Below, piece by piece: positions 36,322 through 46,452 of a DNA stretch of 64,000 nucleotides. This DNA comes from Halomonas denitrificans (GTDB lineage: Bacteria; Pseudomonadota; Gammaproteobacteria; Pseudomonadales; Halomonadaceae), in the NCBI RefSeq assembly GCF_003056305.1, contig NZ_PYVX01000007.1:100559-164558 (forward strand). Reading direction: 5' to 3'. The number at the start of each line of letters is the position of its first letter. Position 1 is the stretch's first letter. The position numbers were made by a program, and so were the translations under genes. The notes under the pieces were generated by a model that did no database searches, had not been told where the DNA came from, and saw only the letters and a list, made by a program, of their open reading frames with translations.

Positions 36322-36599
36322 CGTGTCGTCCTTGCAGGGTGGCCGGCCCGCGCCCGAGATGCGGGGGCCGGCCACCCGAATGAGGAATGGCTTCATCCTA
36401 GCAGCGCCCCGAGACAGCGTCATCGCGGCTCGGCGCACGCACCGGGGCTCCCCTGCCGGAGCCACTCCCCTGTCTTGCCAACGCCGCGCCTTGGACTAGC
36501 TTGAGGGAGTGGGCGTGCGGCCCGACGTCGAGGTGACTCCCCAACGAGCCCGTTCATGCCCAGGATCAAAGGACGTATCACGAGTACTCGGAGGTCAGG

Positions 36600-38237
36600 A
36601 TGAGGATGAACACGACAACGGTGGGGATAGCGGCGGTGATGGCGCTCTCCCTGGGCGGCTCGGCATGGGCTGGCGAACACGAGGAGGAGTCCGGCGCAAC
36701 GACGCCGAGCGCGGCCGGCGGCGGCGAGGGTCCCCCCAATATCCTGGTGATCTGGGGCGACGACATCGGCTGGACGAACCTGTCGGCCTACGAAAACTCG
36801 GTGATGGGCTACTCGACGCCCAACATCGACCGGATCGCCGACGAGGGGGTGCTGTTCACGGACCACTATGCCCAGCCCTCCTGTACCGCGGGCCGGGCCG
36901 CGTTCATCACCGGGCAGTACCCGATCCGCTCGGGCATGACCACGGTGGGCCAGCCCGGCTCTCCCCTGGGCCTGCAGGCCGAATCGCCGACCCTGGCCGA
37001 ACTCTTGAAGGCGGAGGGCTACCGCACCGGCCAGTTCGGCAAGAACCACCTGGGCGATCGCAACGAGCACCTGCCTACCGTGCACGGCTTCGACGAGTTC
37101 TTCGGCAATCTCTATCACCTCAACACCCAGGAAGAAGCGGAACAGCGCGACTACCAGCGCTTCGGCGAGGCGTTCTCAGGCTCACTGGAAGCCTACGAGA
37201 AGCGGTTTGGCACGCGGGGCGTGCTCCACAGCGTCGCCACCGAGGAGTTCGACGACACCGAGATGCCGCGTTTCGGGGTGATCGGCGCCCAGACCATCGA
37301 GGACACCGGCCCGCTGACGCGCGAGCGCATGGAGAACTTCGATGGCGAAGAAATCGTTCCTCGCGCCCTGGAGTTCATGGAGAAGGCCAAGAGCGCGGGC
37401 GATCCCTTCTTCGTGTGGCTGAACACCAGCCGCATGCACCTCTACACCCGCCTCAACGACGAGTGGCGCTATGCCGCGGAGGAATACACCTCCGAGGCCG
37501 ACCTCTACGGCTCGGGGATGCTGCAGCACGACCATGACATCGGCACCGTGCTGGACTGGCTGGAGGAGCAGGGCCTGGCCGACAACACCATCGTCTGGTA
37601 CTCCACCGACAACGGCCCCGAGCACAGCTCCTGGCCACACGGCGGCACGACGCCCTTCCGCGGCGAGAAGATGACCACCTACGAGGGCGGGATCCGAGTG
37701 CCCTCGATGCTGCGCTGGCCCGGGGAGATTCCCGCCGGCAGCGTGCGCAACGGCATCCAGGGCCACCAGGACATGTTCACCAGCCTGGCGGTGGCGGCCG
37801 GCATCGAGGATCCGGTCCAGCGCGTGAAGACGGAGATGGACCAGTACATCGACGGCGTCAACAACCTGCCGTACTGGCGGGGTGACGCCGAGGCGTCCGC
37901 CCGAACGCATATCTTCCACTACTACGAGAACAAGCTGACCGCGGTGCGCATGGGGCCCTGGAAGTTCCACTTCTCCACCAAGGAGGACTACTACGCCAAC
38001 GTGGTGCCACGGACCATGCCGCTGATCTTCAACCTGCGCATGGATCCCTACGAGAGCTACGACTCGACGGACAGCTACGGCCATCTGACGCAGAAGATCT
38101 CCTGGCTCTTCCAGCCCATGTCGGTGCTGATGCAGCAGCACCTGGCCTCGCTGGCCGAGTACCCGCCGGTGCAGGGCGGCGCCTCCTTCGACATGTCCAA
38201 CGTGATCGAGGAGTTCACATCCAAGGCCATGCAATAA
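36600..38237 (+). CDS. Periplasmic arylsulfatase
   Basis: The 545-residue protein has a signal peptide (ending GSAWA), and the sulfatase core with [17 protein letters not shown], and the sulfatase signature [17 protein letters not shown]. Cys95 is the residue expected to be converted to formylglycine. Metal and active-site segments FGKNHLGD and [17 protein letters not shown] follow. It should hydrolyse sulfate esters in the periplasm. No formylglycine-generating enzyme or anaerobic maturase is encoded in this window. The large octaheme cytochrome gene follows in the same direction after 108 bases. Confidence 0.92.
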   Translation: MRMNTTTVGIAAVMALSLGGSAWAGEHEEESGATTPSAAGGGEGPPNILVIWGDDIGWTNLSAYENSVMGYSTPNIDRIADEGVLFTDHYAQPSCTAGRAAFITGQYPIRSGMTTVGQPGSPLGLQAESPTLAELLKAEGYRTGQFGKNHLGDRNEHLPTVHGFDEFFGNLYHLNTQEEAEQRDYQRFGEAFSGSLEAYEKRFGTRGVLHSVATEEFDDTEMPRFGVIGAQTIEDTGPLTRERMENFDGEEIVPRALEFMEKAKSAGDPFFVWLNTSRMHLYTRLNDEWRYAAEEYTSEADLYGSGMLQHDHDIGTVLDWLEEQGLADNTIVWYSTDNGPEHSSWPHGGTTPFRGEKMTTYEGGIRVPSMLRWPGEIPAGSVRNGIQGHQDMFTSLAVAAGIEDPVQRVKTEMDQYIDGVNNLPYWRGDAEASARTHIFHYYENKLTAVRMGPWKFHFSTKEDYYANVVPRTMPLIFNLRMDPYESYDSTDSYGHLTQKISWLFQPMSVLMQQHLASLAEYPPVQGGASFDMSNVIEEFTSKAMQ

Positions 38238-38252
38238 TCGGCCGCTCGTCAC

Positions 38253-38284
38253 CCGCCATGGTCTCCTCCGGGGGGCCATGGCGG
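38253..38284. terminator. Hairpin after the arylsulfatase gene
   Basis: A 9-bp stem (CCGCCATGG / CCATGGCGG) with a GC-rich loop lies 16 bases past the stop. No T-run follows, so read-through into the cytochrome gene remains possible. Confidence 0.4.
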
Positions 38285-38345
38285 CGTCACGTCTGTTCGC
38301 CATGCAATCGACACGACACCGCACGACACAGGGAGTGCCATCGCA

Positions 38346-40721
38346 TTGGACGCCTTCGCCTCGCCCGTCTCCGCTCCTAGTTTTCACCTCGGTCGCCGCC
38401 TGACGCGGCGTCTGTCGATACTGACCCTGCTGACGCTGCTGCTCGTCGACAGCGTCCAGGCCGCCTCGCCGCGCCTGGCCAGCGAGGCCGAGGGCTATGC
38501 CCCGGAAGGCAGCTGCGCCGGCTGCCATCGGGAGGAAGCGGCCGCCTGGCAGGACTCCGACCACGGCTGGGCGATGCGCCCCGCCACCCCGGACAGCGTG
38601 CTCGGCGACTTCACTGACGCCCGCTTCATCGAGAGCGGGGAAGAGGGCGAGGTCCAGGCGCGCTTCCACCGCGAGGAGGAGCGCTTCCTCGTCACCCTCG
38701 AGGGCCCCGGCGAGCCCGAGGCCACCTGGGAGATCGCCTACACCTTCGGCTACTTTCCCCTTCAGCAGTACCTGATTGAGCTGCCGGGCGGCCGGCTGCA
38801 GGGCATGACCATCGCCTGGGACGCCCGCGACGAGCAGGACGGCGGCCAGCGCTGGTTCTCGCTCTATCCCGGCCAGACCTTCACGCCGGACGACCCGCTG
38901 CACTGGCAGGGGCGCTACCAGAACTGGAACGCCATGTGCGCCGACTGCCACTCTACCAACCTGCAGAAGGGCTATGACCCGGTGGAGGACGTCTTCGCCA
39001 CCACCTGGCACGAACAGAGCGTGGGCTGCCAGAGCTGTCACGGCCCGAGCCGGGCGCACCTCGACTGGGCCGAGTCCTGGTCACCCGAAGAGCATGATGC
39101 CTCGTCGCTGGATGCGGCGGCACGCGCGACGGACAGGGGCCTGGGCGTGGACCTCGACGGGATGAGGGGCCAGGAACTCGTCGGCCAGTGCGCCCGCTGC
39201 CACAGCCGCCGCCAGCCACTCGGAGTGGGCCCGGCACATGGCCAGCCGCTGCTCGACAGCGCCCTGCCCAGCCTGTTGACGGAGGGGCTCTACCACGCCG
39301 ACGGCCAGATCCAGGGCGAGGTCTACGTCTATGGCTCCTTCGCCCAGAGCAAGATGTATCAGGCCGGCGTCAGCTGCACGGACTGTCACGACCCGCATAC
39401 CAACCGCCTGCGCCTCGAGGGCAACGCCGTCTGCACCCAGTGCCACAACGCCGCTCCCCCCGCGCGGTTTCCCGGCATCACCCCGTCGGATTACGACAGC
39501 ATCGATCATCACCACCACACGCCCGGCAGCGAGGGCGCCCAGTGCGTGAGCTGCCACATGCCAGAGACCACCTACATGGTGGTCGACCCGCGGCGCGATC
39601 ACAGCTTTCGCGTGCCGCGCCCGGACCTCGCCGAGGCCACGGGGAGCCCGGACGCCTGCACCCGCTGCCACGACGACATGTCCCCGGAGCGCGCGGCCGC
39701 GAGCATCCAGGCGTGGTTCGGCGAGCTCGCCCGTGCCGAGCGCGGCGCCACCCACTACGGCGAGATCCTCGCCGCCGCCCGCCAGGGGCGAAGCGACGCC
39801 CTGCGCCCCCTGCAGCGGCTGGTGGCGAACGAGGCGACCCCAGATATCGTGCGCGCCACGGCGATCGATGCCCTGGCCGACTTCGGGGTACCGGCACTGC
39901 CCACCCTGGAGGCCGCCCTGGTCGACGAGGCCGGCCTGGTGCGCGCCGCCAGCGTCCCGGCCTTCGCCCGCGCGCCCGACGCGGCCAGGCTGGCGCTACT
40001 GCTGCCGCTGCTCGATGATCCGCTGCTGGCAGTCCGCGACGAGGTCGTGAAGGCGCTGGCCGGCGTCTCGCTGATGCGACTGCCCGAGGCGCGGCGCGAT
40101 GACCTCCTGAGCGCGCGGCGCGACTACGAGCGTCGCCTGAGAGAGAATGCCGACCTGCCGGGCAATCGCCTCAACCTGGCCGTGCTGCTCAGCCGGATTG
40201 GCCGGGCGGACGAGGCGATCGCGCACTACCGGGCGGCGCTGGCGATGGATCCGTACTTCCTTCCCGCCCGAGGCAACCTGGTCACGCTGCTCTCGCAGCG
40301 GGGCGAGGCGCAGGAGGCGCAGCGGGTGCTGGAGGATGGCCTGGCGCTGGAGGACATGCCGCCCCCCGACCGCGCCCACCTGGCCTACCTGCTCGCCCTC
40401 TCGCTGGCCGAGGCGCAGCGCTTCGCCGAGGCCCTGAGCTGGCTGGACCGGGCCGTCGAGTGGCGCCCCGAGCACGTGCGCAGCCACTACAACCGCGCCC
40501 TGCTGCTCGATCGCCTGGGCAGGAAGTCCCAGGCCCTGGCGGCCCTCGAGCAGGGGCTCGTCCTGGCGCCCGAGGCGCCGGACCTGCTCTATGCGGCAGT
40601 CTACCTGAACGCCGCCGCCGGCGATATTCCCCGGGCGCTGTCGCACCTCGAGCGCCTGCGCGGCCTGCAGCCCGATGATCCCCGTCTGGAGCGCCTGGAG
40701 CGCCAGCTGAAAGGCCGGTGA
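38346..40721 (+). CDS. Octaheme c-type cytochrome with HEAT-like and TPR repeats
   Basis: The 791-residue protein starts at TTG (GGGAG about 10 bases upstream), and has a signal peptide ending SVQA. Eight CXXCH haem-binding motifs occur at about residues 57, 198, 228, 282, 344, 363, 400 and 438. Residues about 480-590 look like HEAT-type helical repeats and about 595-790 like TPR units (LNLAVLLSRIGRADEAIAHY; YNRALLLDRLGRKSQALAAL). The domain order matches uncharacterised cytochrome c554/nitrite-reductase-related proteins. It should act in the periplasm in electron transfer; the partner and substrate are unknown. Confidence 0.87.
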   Translation: MDAFASPVSAPSFHLGRRLTRRLSILTLLTLLLVDSVQAASPRLASEAEGYAPEGSCAGCHREEAAAWQDSDHGWAMRPATPDSVLGDFTDARFIESGEEGEVQARFHREEERFLVTLEGPGEPEATWEIAYTFGYFPLQQYLIELPGGRLQGMTIAWDARDEQDGGQRWFSLYPGQTFTPDDPLHWQGRYQNWNAMCADCHSTNLQKGYDPVEDVFATTWHEQSVGCQSCHGPSRAHLDWAESWSPEEHDASSLDAAARATDRGLGVDLDGMRGQELVGQCARCHSRRQPLGVGPAHGQPLLDSALPSLLTEGLYHADGQIQGEVYVYGSFAQSKMYQAGVSCTDCHDPHTNRLRLEGNAVCTQCHNAAPPARFPGITPSDYDSIDHHHHTPGSEGAQCVSCHMPETTYMVVDPRRDHSFRVPRPDLAEATGSPDACTRCHDDMSPERAAASIQAWFGELARAERGATHYGEILAAARQGRSDALRPLQRLVANEATPDIVRATAIDALADFGVPALPTLEAALVDEAGLVRAASVPAFARAPDAARLALLLPLLDDPLLAVRDEVVKALAGVSLMRLPEARRDDLLSARRDYERRLRENADLPGNRLNLAVLLSRIGRADEAIAHYRAALAMDPYFLPARGNLVTLLSQRGEAQEAQRVLEDGLALEDMPPPDRAHLAYLLALSLAEAQRFAEALSWLDRAVEWRPEHVRSHYNRALLLDRLGRKSQALAALEQGLVLAPEAPDLLYAAVYLNAAAGDIPRALSHLERLRGLQPDDPRLERLERQLKGR

Positions 40722-40823
40722 CGCCCCGCCTCGCCCGTTGAGCCCGCCGGGCCGCTCGCCTCGCCAGGCCGGTGACGATGGGGGCGGGATCGCGCTAGGC
40801 TTGCCCTCTACCTACTCAAGGGA

Positions 40824-41294
40824 ATGCCCATCGTGCTCGTTGCCACCCTCTACAATGGCCATCTCTGGGCGGTGGCGCTCACCCTGGTCACCGTCCTGGT
40901 CTGCATCCTGATGCACTACGAGGTGTCGATGCGCCTCTGGCAGCGCCTGGAGACCTCGCGTCGCTCCCTGCGCGCGCGTTTTTTGATGCTGAGCTTCGTG
41001 CTGTTCGGCACCCATGTCGCCCAGATCTGGCTCTTCGCCGTGGCCCTCGCCCTGCTCGGCGCGCACCCCCTGACCGGCGACCTGGTAGGCATGGCGAGCC
41101 TCGACTTCCTCGACTACGTCTACTTCTCGGCGATCACCTTCACCACCCTGGGCTACGGCGACCTGGTCCCGACCGGCCCGATCCGCTTCATGACCGGCAC
41201 CGAGGCGCTGATCGGCCTGATGCTGATCACCTGGTCGGCCTCGATCACCTTCCTGGAGATGCAGCGCCACTGGTCCGCCCGCCGCGAACGGTGA
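40824..41294 (+). CDS. Two-pore-helix potassium channel protein
   Basis: The 156-residue membrane protein has three hydrophobic segments and a P-loop with the K+ selectivity filter TTLGYGD at residues 107-113 (context FSAITFTTLGYGDLVPTG), followed by a final helix LIGLMLITWSASITFL. It is a small ion channel with no cytoplasmic regulatory domain. It stands alone, following the cytochrome gene by about 100 bases. Confidence 0.9.
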   Translation: MPIVLVATLYNGHLWAVALTLVTVLVCILMHYEVSMRLWQRLETSRRSLRARFLMLSFVLFGTHVAQIWLFAVALALLGAHPLTGDLVGMASLDFLDYVYFSAITFTTLGYGDLVPTGPIRFMTGTEALIGLMLITWSASITFLEMQRHWSARRER

Positions 41295-41414
41295 AAAGGC
41301 CCGGAAGAAGAGACCCGCCACCCTTGCCCGGGCGGGTCCAGGCTCAGGCCAGAGGAGGCTCTGACCAGTGAACAGCCAGGGGGCACGCCGCCCGATTCGG
41401 CATGGTCCTGACCC

Positions 41415-41786
41415 TCAGGGCAGTCGTCCCTCCCGCTCCAACCGCTCGCGTACCCAGCGGTCATACCACCGGCGCAGCAGCGGCTTGAGCCCCGGCAGGC
41501 TGATCAGCCAAGCCAAGGGCTTGAGCCGCGGCACCCGGTGCATCAGCAGCACATAGGCGTCGATCCCCTCCTCGATGCGCCCGCCCTCCTCTTCCACATG
41601 CAGCGACAGCAGTGCCGCCCGGGGGTCGATGCCCTTCTGGCGCAGCGTCTCCTGGTGCTCGGTCACATCGCACCACGCCACCTGTCGACCGGCCTCCCCC
41701 GCCCAGCGCTCGAAGCGGGCACGATCCCGCCGGCAGACGGGGCAGATGCCGTCGTAATAGACCTTCAACACGGGTAGATCGGGCAT
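41415..41786 (-). CDS. DCC-family thiol-disulfide oxidoreductase (DUF393)
   Basis: The 123-residue protein has the DUF393 signature VYYDGICPVCRRDRARF with a CPVC redox pair, and the typical Arg/Leu-rich C-terminal half (RVPRLKPLAWLISLPGLKPLLRRWYDRWV). The name DCC comes from Asp-Cys-Cys; the role is presumed redox. AGGAAGG lies before the ATG at 41786; the frame is open upstream but not family-like. The region from 41787 to 42139 (353 bases) holds no other gene I can support. Confidence 0.87.
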   Translation of the reverse strand: MPDLPVLKVYYDGICPVCRRDRARFERWAGEAGRQVAWCDVTEHQETLRQKGIDPRAALLSLHVEEEGGRIEEGIDAYVLLMHRVPRLKPLAWLISLPGLKPLLRRWYDRWVRERLEREGRLP

Positions 41787-42139
41787 GCGGGGCCTTCCTG
41801 GGTTACTCAACGGTCCATGTCGAGGGACAGGGCGGGCCGGCGGGAGTTCATCGGCTGCCGGCGACGCCCCTCCCCCAGGCACCCGGGCAGCTTTGCAGCG
41901 GGCACTTAACGAGTTCGGTCATGCACGGATCTTCGACACATTCATGGATACCCCCAGACCTGCCCCCGCGTGCAAGCCGTCGTGCGACTTGAAAACGGCC
42001 ATGCTACAGGCGCGGCGGCGGATCTTCGGCGCAGGAGGGTCACGACCTCATCAACGGGGCCTACCTCCGGTTAGATTCGTCTCCAGTGCCATTCGTCCCT
42101 GACGACATCCATACGCCATCGACCATCCGGAGCCCATTC

Positions 42140-42880
42140 ATGTCCCGTTCTATCGACATCCCCGCTGCCGACGGCACCATCGACGCTCATGTCTTCACGC
42201 CCGGGGATGCCGACCGCCCCCTTCCGGCCGTGGTGCTGTTCACCGATATCGGCGGCCTGCGCCCCTGCTATCACGAGAAGGCCCAGAAGATCGCGGACAA
42301 CGGCTATGCCGTCTTGATGCCCAACGTCTACTACCGCGATGCGAGCGGCCCCGTCGTGCCGGCGGGCAGGTCCTTCCGCGACCCGGACGTGAGACCGACG
42401 CTGGTCGAGTATGCCGGCCACCTGACGCCCGAGGCACAATCCCGCGACTTCGCTGCTCTGTTGGACTGCATCGATATCCAGGTCGAGTTCGCGGGTGGCA
42501 AGGTGGGCGTGGTCGGCTACTGCATGACCGGGGCCTTCGCGCTGCGCATGGCGGCCGAACACCCCGGCCGCGTCGCCGCCGCGGCCGGTTTCCACTCGGC
42601 ACGGCTGGCGGAGGCCGATGACCCGAACAGTCCCGTCCACGTGGTCGGCAGCCTCGAGGGACGCGTCTATCTCGGCCACGCCGACAAGGACGAGTTACTG
42701 CCCCCCGAGCAGATCGCCCGCATGGACGAGGTGCTGGCCAGGGCCGGCGTGCACTTCACCACGGAGCTCTACAAGGGGGCAGCCCACGGCTTCACGGCCA
42801 AGGACGCCCCCGCCTACGACGCGGCCGCCGACGCCCTGCATCACAAGCGACTCGCCATGCTCCTGGACGAGACGCTGTAA
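42140..42880 (+). CDS. Dienelactone hydrolase family protein
   Basis: The 246-residue alpha/beta hydrolase has the nucleophile cysteine in VGYCMTGAF, the acid in GHADKDELLP and the histidine in GAAHGFT, giving the Cys-Asp-His triad of dienelactone hydrolase. The typical PAVVLFTDIGGLRPCYHEKA segment is near the start. No aromatic degradation genes are adjacent, so the substrate is unclear. GGAG lies eight bases before the chosen ATG at 42140; an earlier ATG (42086) lacks one. Confidence 0.88.
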   Translation: MSRSIDIPAADGTIDAHVFTPGDADRPLPAVVLFTDIGGLRPCYHEKAQKIADNGYAVLMPNVYYRDASGPVVPAGRSFRDPDVRPTLVEYAGHLTPEAQSRDFAALLDCIDIQVEFAGGKVGVVGYCMTGAFALRMAAEHPGRVAAAAGFHSARLAEADDPNSPVHVVGSLEGRVYLGHADKDELLPPEQIARMDEVLARAGVHFTTELYKGAAHGFTAKDAPAYDAAADALHHKRLAMLLDETL

Positions 42881-43186
42881 CGGGACCTTTCCCGCTTCTT
42901 ATCAGCGGTCCCGCTGAAGGGGACCCGCAATGGCGGGAGCAAAATCTGCCTTGAGGAGGGTAATTGAGAACCTGTCCCCGATTACCCCACTCATGCCTGC
43001 TCTCGGCCAACAGCGGACATTCGAAAAAGTCGGATCCACGTGCGGTTCGCGCAGAAAATCGACTCGGAGATGGTCGACGTGAAATGGGGCAATCGGCCCA
43101 GACCCGATCTTCGTAGACTTCGCAGCGAAAGGCCGGAAAGAGCCCGAATAGGCCCGGGAAAGTTACGACCGAGGTCCGCTATAGTG
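42881..43186. other. Intergenic region with a tyrosine-transposase-associated-like motif
   Basis: No coding frame is supported. At 42961-42993 the sequence contains AATTGAGAACCTGTCCCC and GATTACCCCAC; on the minus strand this gives GGGGACAGGTTCTCAATT, a pattern I associate with flanks of REP-associated tyrosine transposase elements in gammaproteobacteria. Only one copy is present and no transposase is here. Confidence 0.35.
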
Positions 43187-43245
43187 TCAGCCGCCCGGCG
43201 TATACCAGATGGGCGAGGTGTAGGCACGCTCCTGGGTGGTCATCG
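43187..43245 (-). pseudogene. Remnant of the C-terminus of a DUF3604-type protein
   Basis: Read on the minus strand, the frame ending at the TGA at 43187-43189 encodes PPMTTQERAYTSPIWYTPGG. RAYTSPIWYTP close to the stop is the ending I recognise from DUF3604 family proteins (about 600 residues). The upstream sequence does not continue the family in any frame, so only about 20 codons survive. This rests on motif recognition alone. Confidence 0.5.
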
Positions 43246-43426
43246 GCGGAACTGTCCAGCTGCATGGTCGAGAGTGCAAAGGCCATGGTGATCAACCTCC
43301 CTGGAGGTCGAATGGTCGGGATGACGGTGCGACGGCGCCGAATCAGCCTTGGAGAAAGGCCGGCGCCTGTCAACGACCGCGGCCCATGTCATGATGGCGG
43401 GCGACCCTCAACCCCGGGAGATCGCC

Positions 43427-43888
43427 ATGCCCCGCCTGCTGATCGTCGCCCATGCGCCCTCGCCTAATACGCAACGACTACGCGAGGCCGCCGCGCGAGG
43501 CGCGCGCCATCCGGACATCGAGGCCGTGGAGGTGGTGGTCAAGCCGCCGCTGGAGGCGGGCCCCGAGGACGTGCGGGCCTGCGATGCCATCCTGCTCGGC
43601 ACCACCGAGAACCTCGGGTACATGAGCGGTGCGCTCAAGGACTTCTTCGACCGCAGCTACTACCCGGTGCTCGAGGAGCAGCAGGGGCTGCCCTGCGCGC
43701 TCTACGTGCGCGCCGGCCATGACGGCACCGGCACCCGGCGCGCCGTGGAGAGCATCGTCGCCGGCCTGCGCTGGAAGTGGGTGCAGGCACCGCTGCTCCT
43801 GCGCGGCGAGTGGCAGGAGGCGTTCGTCGACCGAGTGGAGGAGCTCGGCATGGCGATGGCGGCGGGACTCGACGCCGGCATCCTGTGA
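43427..43888 (+). CDS. Flavodoxin-fold NAD(P)H reductase-like protein
   Basis: The 153-residue protein shows a flavodoxin fold: LLIVAHAPSPNTQRLREAA for the phosphate-binding loop, DAILLGTTENLGYMSGALKDFFDRSYYPV and ALYVRAGHDGTGTRRAVESIVAGL. It belongs to the NADPH-dependent FMN reductase/flavodoxin superfamily. GGGAG lies six bases before the ATG. A short inverted repeat TCAGTC-ATAA-GACTGA follows the stop at 43895-43910. Confidence 0.82.
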   Translation: MPRLLIVAHAPSPNTQRLREAAARGARHPDIEAVEVVVKPPLEAGPEDVRACDAILLGTTENLGYMSGALKDFFDRSYYPVLEEQQGLPCALYVRAGHDGTGTRRAVESIVAGLRWKWVQAPLLLRGEWQEAFVDRVEELGMAMAAGLDAGIL

Positions 43889-44152
43889 GGCGTATCAGTC
43901 ATAAGACTGACTTCGCTCTTTGAAGGATGATAAACACCACCGCTCCTCTCCTGCGCGTCATGCTATACCTCAAGGGTGTCTGGGCATCTCCGGAAACACG
44001 GCAGCAGCGACGCCGCGGGGAAGCTTGCCATCATCCCTAACAATCACGGACACCCTCCGCCTCTCGCGGCGCCATGCAGTCAGCCCTCGGCGCTCTCCCG
44101 GGGATGGCCCGGGGCCCTGGTGAGGCGGTAGACGCTCTACGCGAGGTACATC

Positions 44153-45130
44153 ATGAAAGCATCCACCGGACTCCTGGCCGCCCTCCTGGGCGGCCTGCTG
44201 CTATCGGGGCCGCTATCGGCACAGGACGAGGAGCCCCTGGTCATTGCCACCGCCAGCCCGGCCGGGGTCTACCACGTGGTTGGACGAGCGCTCTGCCGCA
44301 CGCTGGATATGCCCTGTCAGGCGCAGCCCACCGACGGCTCCAGCGCCAACCTGAGGGCCCTGCGACGGGGCGAGCTGAAGCTCGCCTTCGCCCAGTCCGA
44401 CCTCCACCTCTATGCCACCCTGGGCACGGAGGGCTTCCAGAAGGATGGGCCGGACGAGAGCCTGCGCTCGGTCTTCTCGCTGCACAACGAACCCTTCACC
44501 CTGGTGGCGCGACGGGGCGCCGGCATCCATCGCCTGGAGGACATCACCGGGCACAACGTGAACATCGGCAACCCAGGCTCGGGCCAGCGGGGCACCATGC
44601 TGCGGCTGATGGACGCGGAGGGCTGGAGCCGCAGCGACTTCAGCTCGATCCACCACCTGCCGGCCGACCAGCAGGCGATGGAGCTGTGTCACGGCAACAT
44701 CGACGCCATGGTCTATACGGTGGGCCATCCCAACGCGTCGGTGGCCAAGGCCATCCGGCTGTGCGATGCCGTCCTGGTCGACGTGGAGGGTGACATCGTC
44801 GACTTGCTGGTGGATGCCTACCCCTACTTCACGCGCGCCTGGATCCCCGCCGACCTCTATGGCCCCGACCAGCCGGCCGTGCAGACCTTCGGGGTCAAGG
44901 CCACCCTGGTCGCCTCCGAGGCCACCGACCCGGACGTGGTCTACCGGCTGGTGGCCGCGGTCTTCGACGACTTCGAGCGCTTCAAGGCCTCGCACCCAGC
45001 GCTCGGGGTGCTGACGCCTCAGGAGATGATCCGCGACGGCCTCACCGCACCGTTGCACGAGGGGGCCCTGCGCTATTACCGCGAGCGGGGGTGGATCGCG
45101 CCGACCGAGACGGCGCCCGACGCCGGCTGA
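44153..45130 (+). CDS. TAXI-family TRAP transporter solute-binding protein
   Basis: The 325-residue periplasmic protein has a signal peptide ending PLSA and matches TAXI binding proteins: VIATASPAGVYHVVGRALCR, ANLRALRRGELKLAFAQSD, GHNVNIGNPGSGQRGTML and PYFTRAWIPADLY. TAXI systems import carboxylates such as glutamate or 2-oxoglutarate with a fused DctQM membrane protein. No membrane component lies in the window, so the protein is an orphan here. A terminator follows. Confidence 0.9.
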   Translation: MKASTGLLAALLGGLLLSGPLSAQDEEPLVIATASPAGVYHVVGRALCRTLDMPCQAQPTDGSSANLRALRRGELKLAFAQSDLHLYATLGTEGFQKDGPDESLRSVFSLHNEPFTLVARRGAGIHRLEDITGHNVNIGNPGSGQRGTMLRLMDAEGWSRSDFSSIHHLPADQQAMELCHGNIDAMVYTVGHPNASVAKAIRLCDAVLVDVEGDIVDLLVDAYPYFTRAWIPADLYGPDQPAVQTFGVKATLVASEATDPDVVYRLVAAVFDDFERFKASHPALGVLTPQEMIRDGLTAPLHEGALRYYRERGWIAPTETAPDAG

Positions 45131-45170
45131 CCGCCCTCGCCCGGATCGACAACCCCGCACCGTAACGAAC

Positions 45171-45194
45171 GACGCCGCCCCAAGGGGCGGCGTC
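45171..45194 (+). terminator. Hairpin between the TAXI gene and fadA
   Basis: An 11-bp perfect stem (GACGCCGCCCC / GGGGCGGCGTC) around AA (a real loop of about 6 bases) lies between convergent genes. No T-run follows. Confidence 0.6.
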
Positions 45195-45229
45195 GCGCGT
45201 CATGGACGGGCCGGGTCAGGTGGACACGG

Positions 45230-46411
<1,182 letters not shown>

Positions 46412-46452
46412 TTACTCCTTGGAATTCTGTCCGACACTCGCGGGTCGTGGCT

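Noticed and set aside
37182..39059. A 625-codon minus-strand frame opposite the arylsulfatase and cytochrome genes
   Set aside because: The plus strand has signal peptides, a sulfatase signature and haem motifs; the minus frame has none and is low complexity.
43179..43295. A 35-codon ORF (MAFALSTMQLDSSADD...) with a strong ribosome binding site on the minus strand
   Set aside because: The same bases in another frame give a recognisable DUF3604-type C-terminal peptide, so I favour a decayed gene. The short ORF's apparent ribosome binding site is probably fortuitous.
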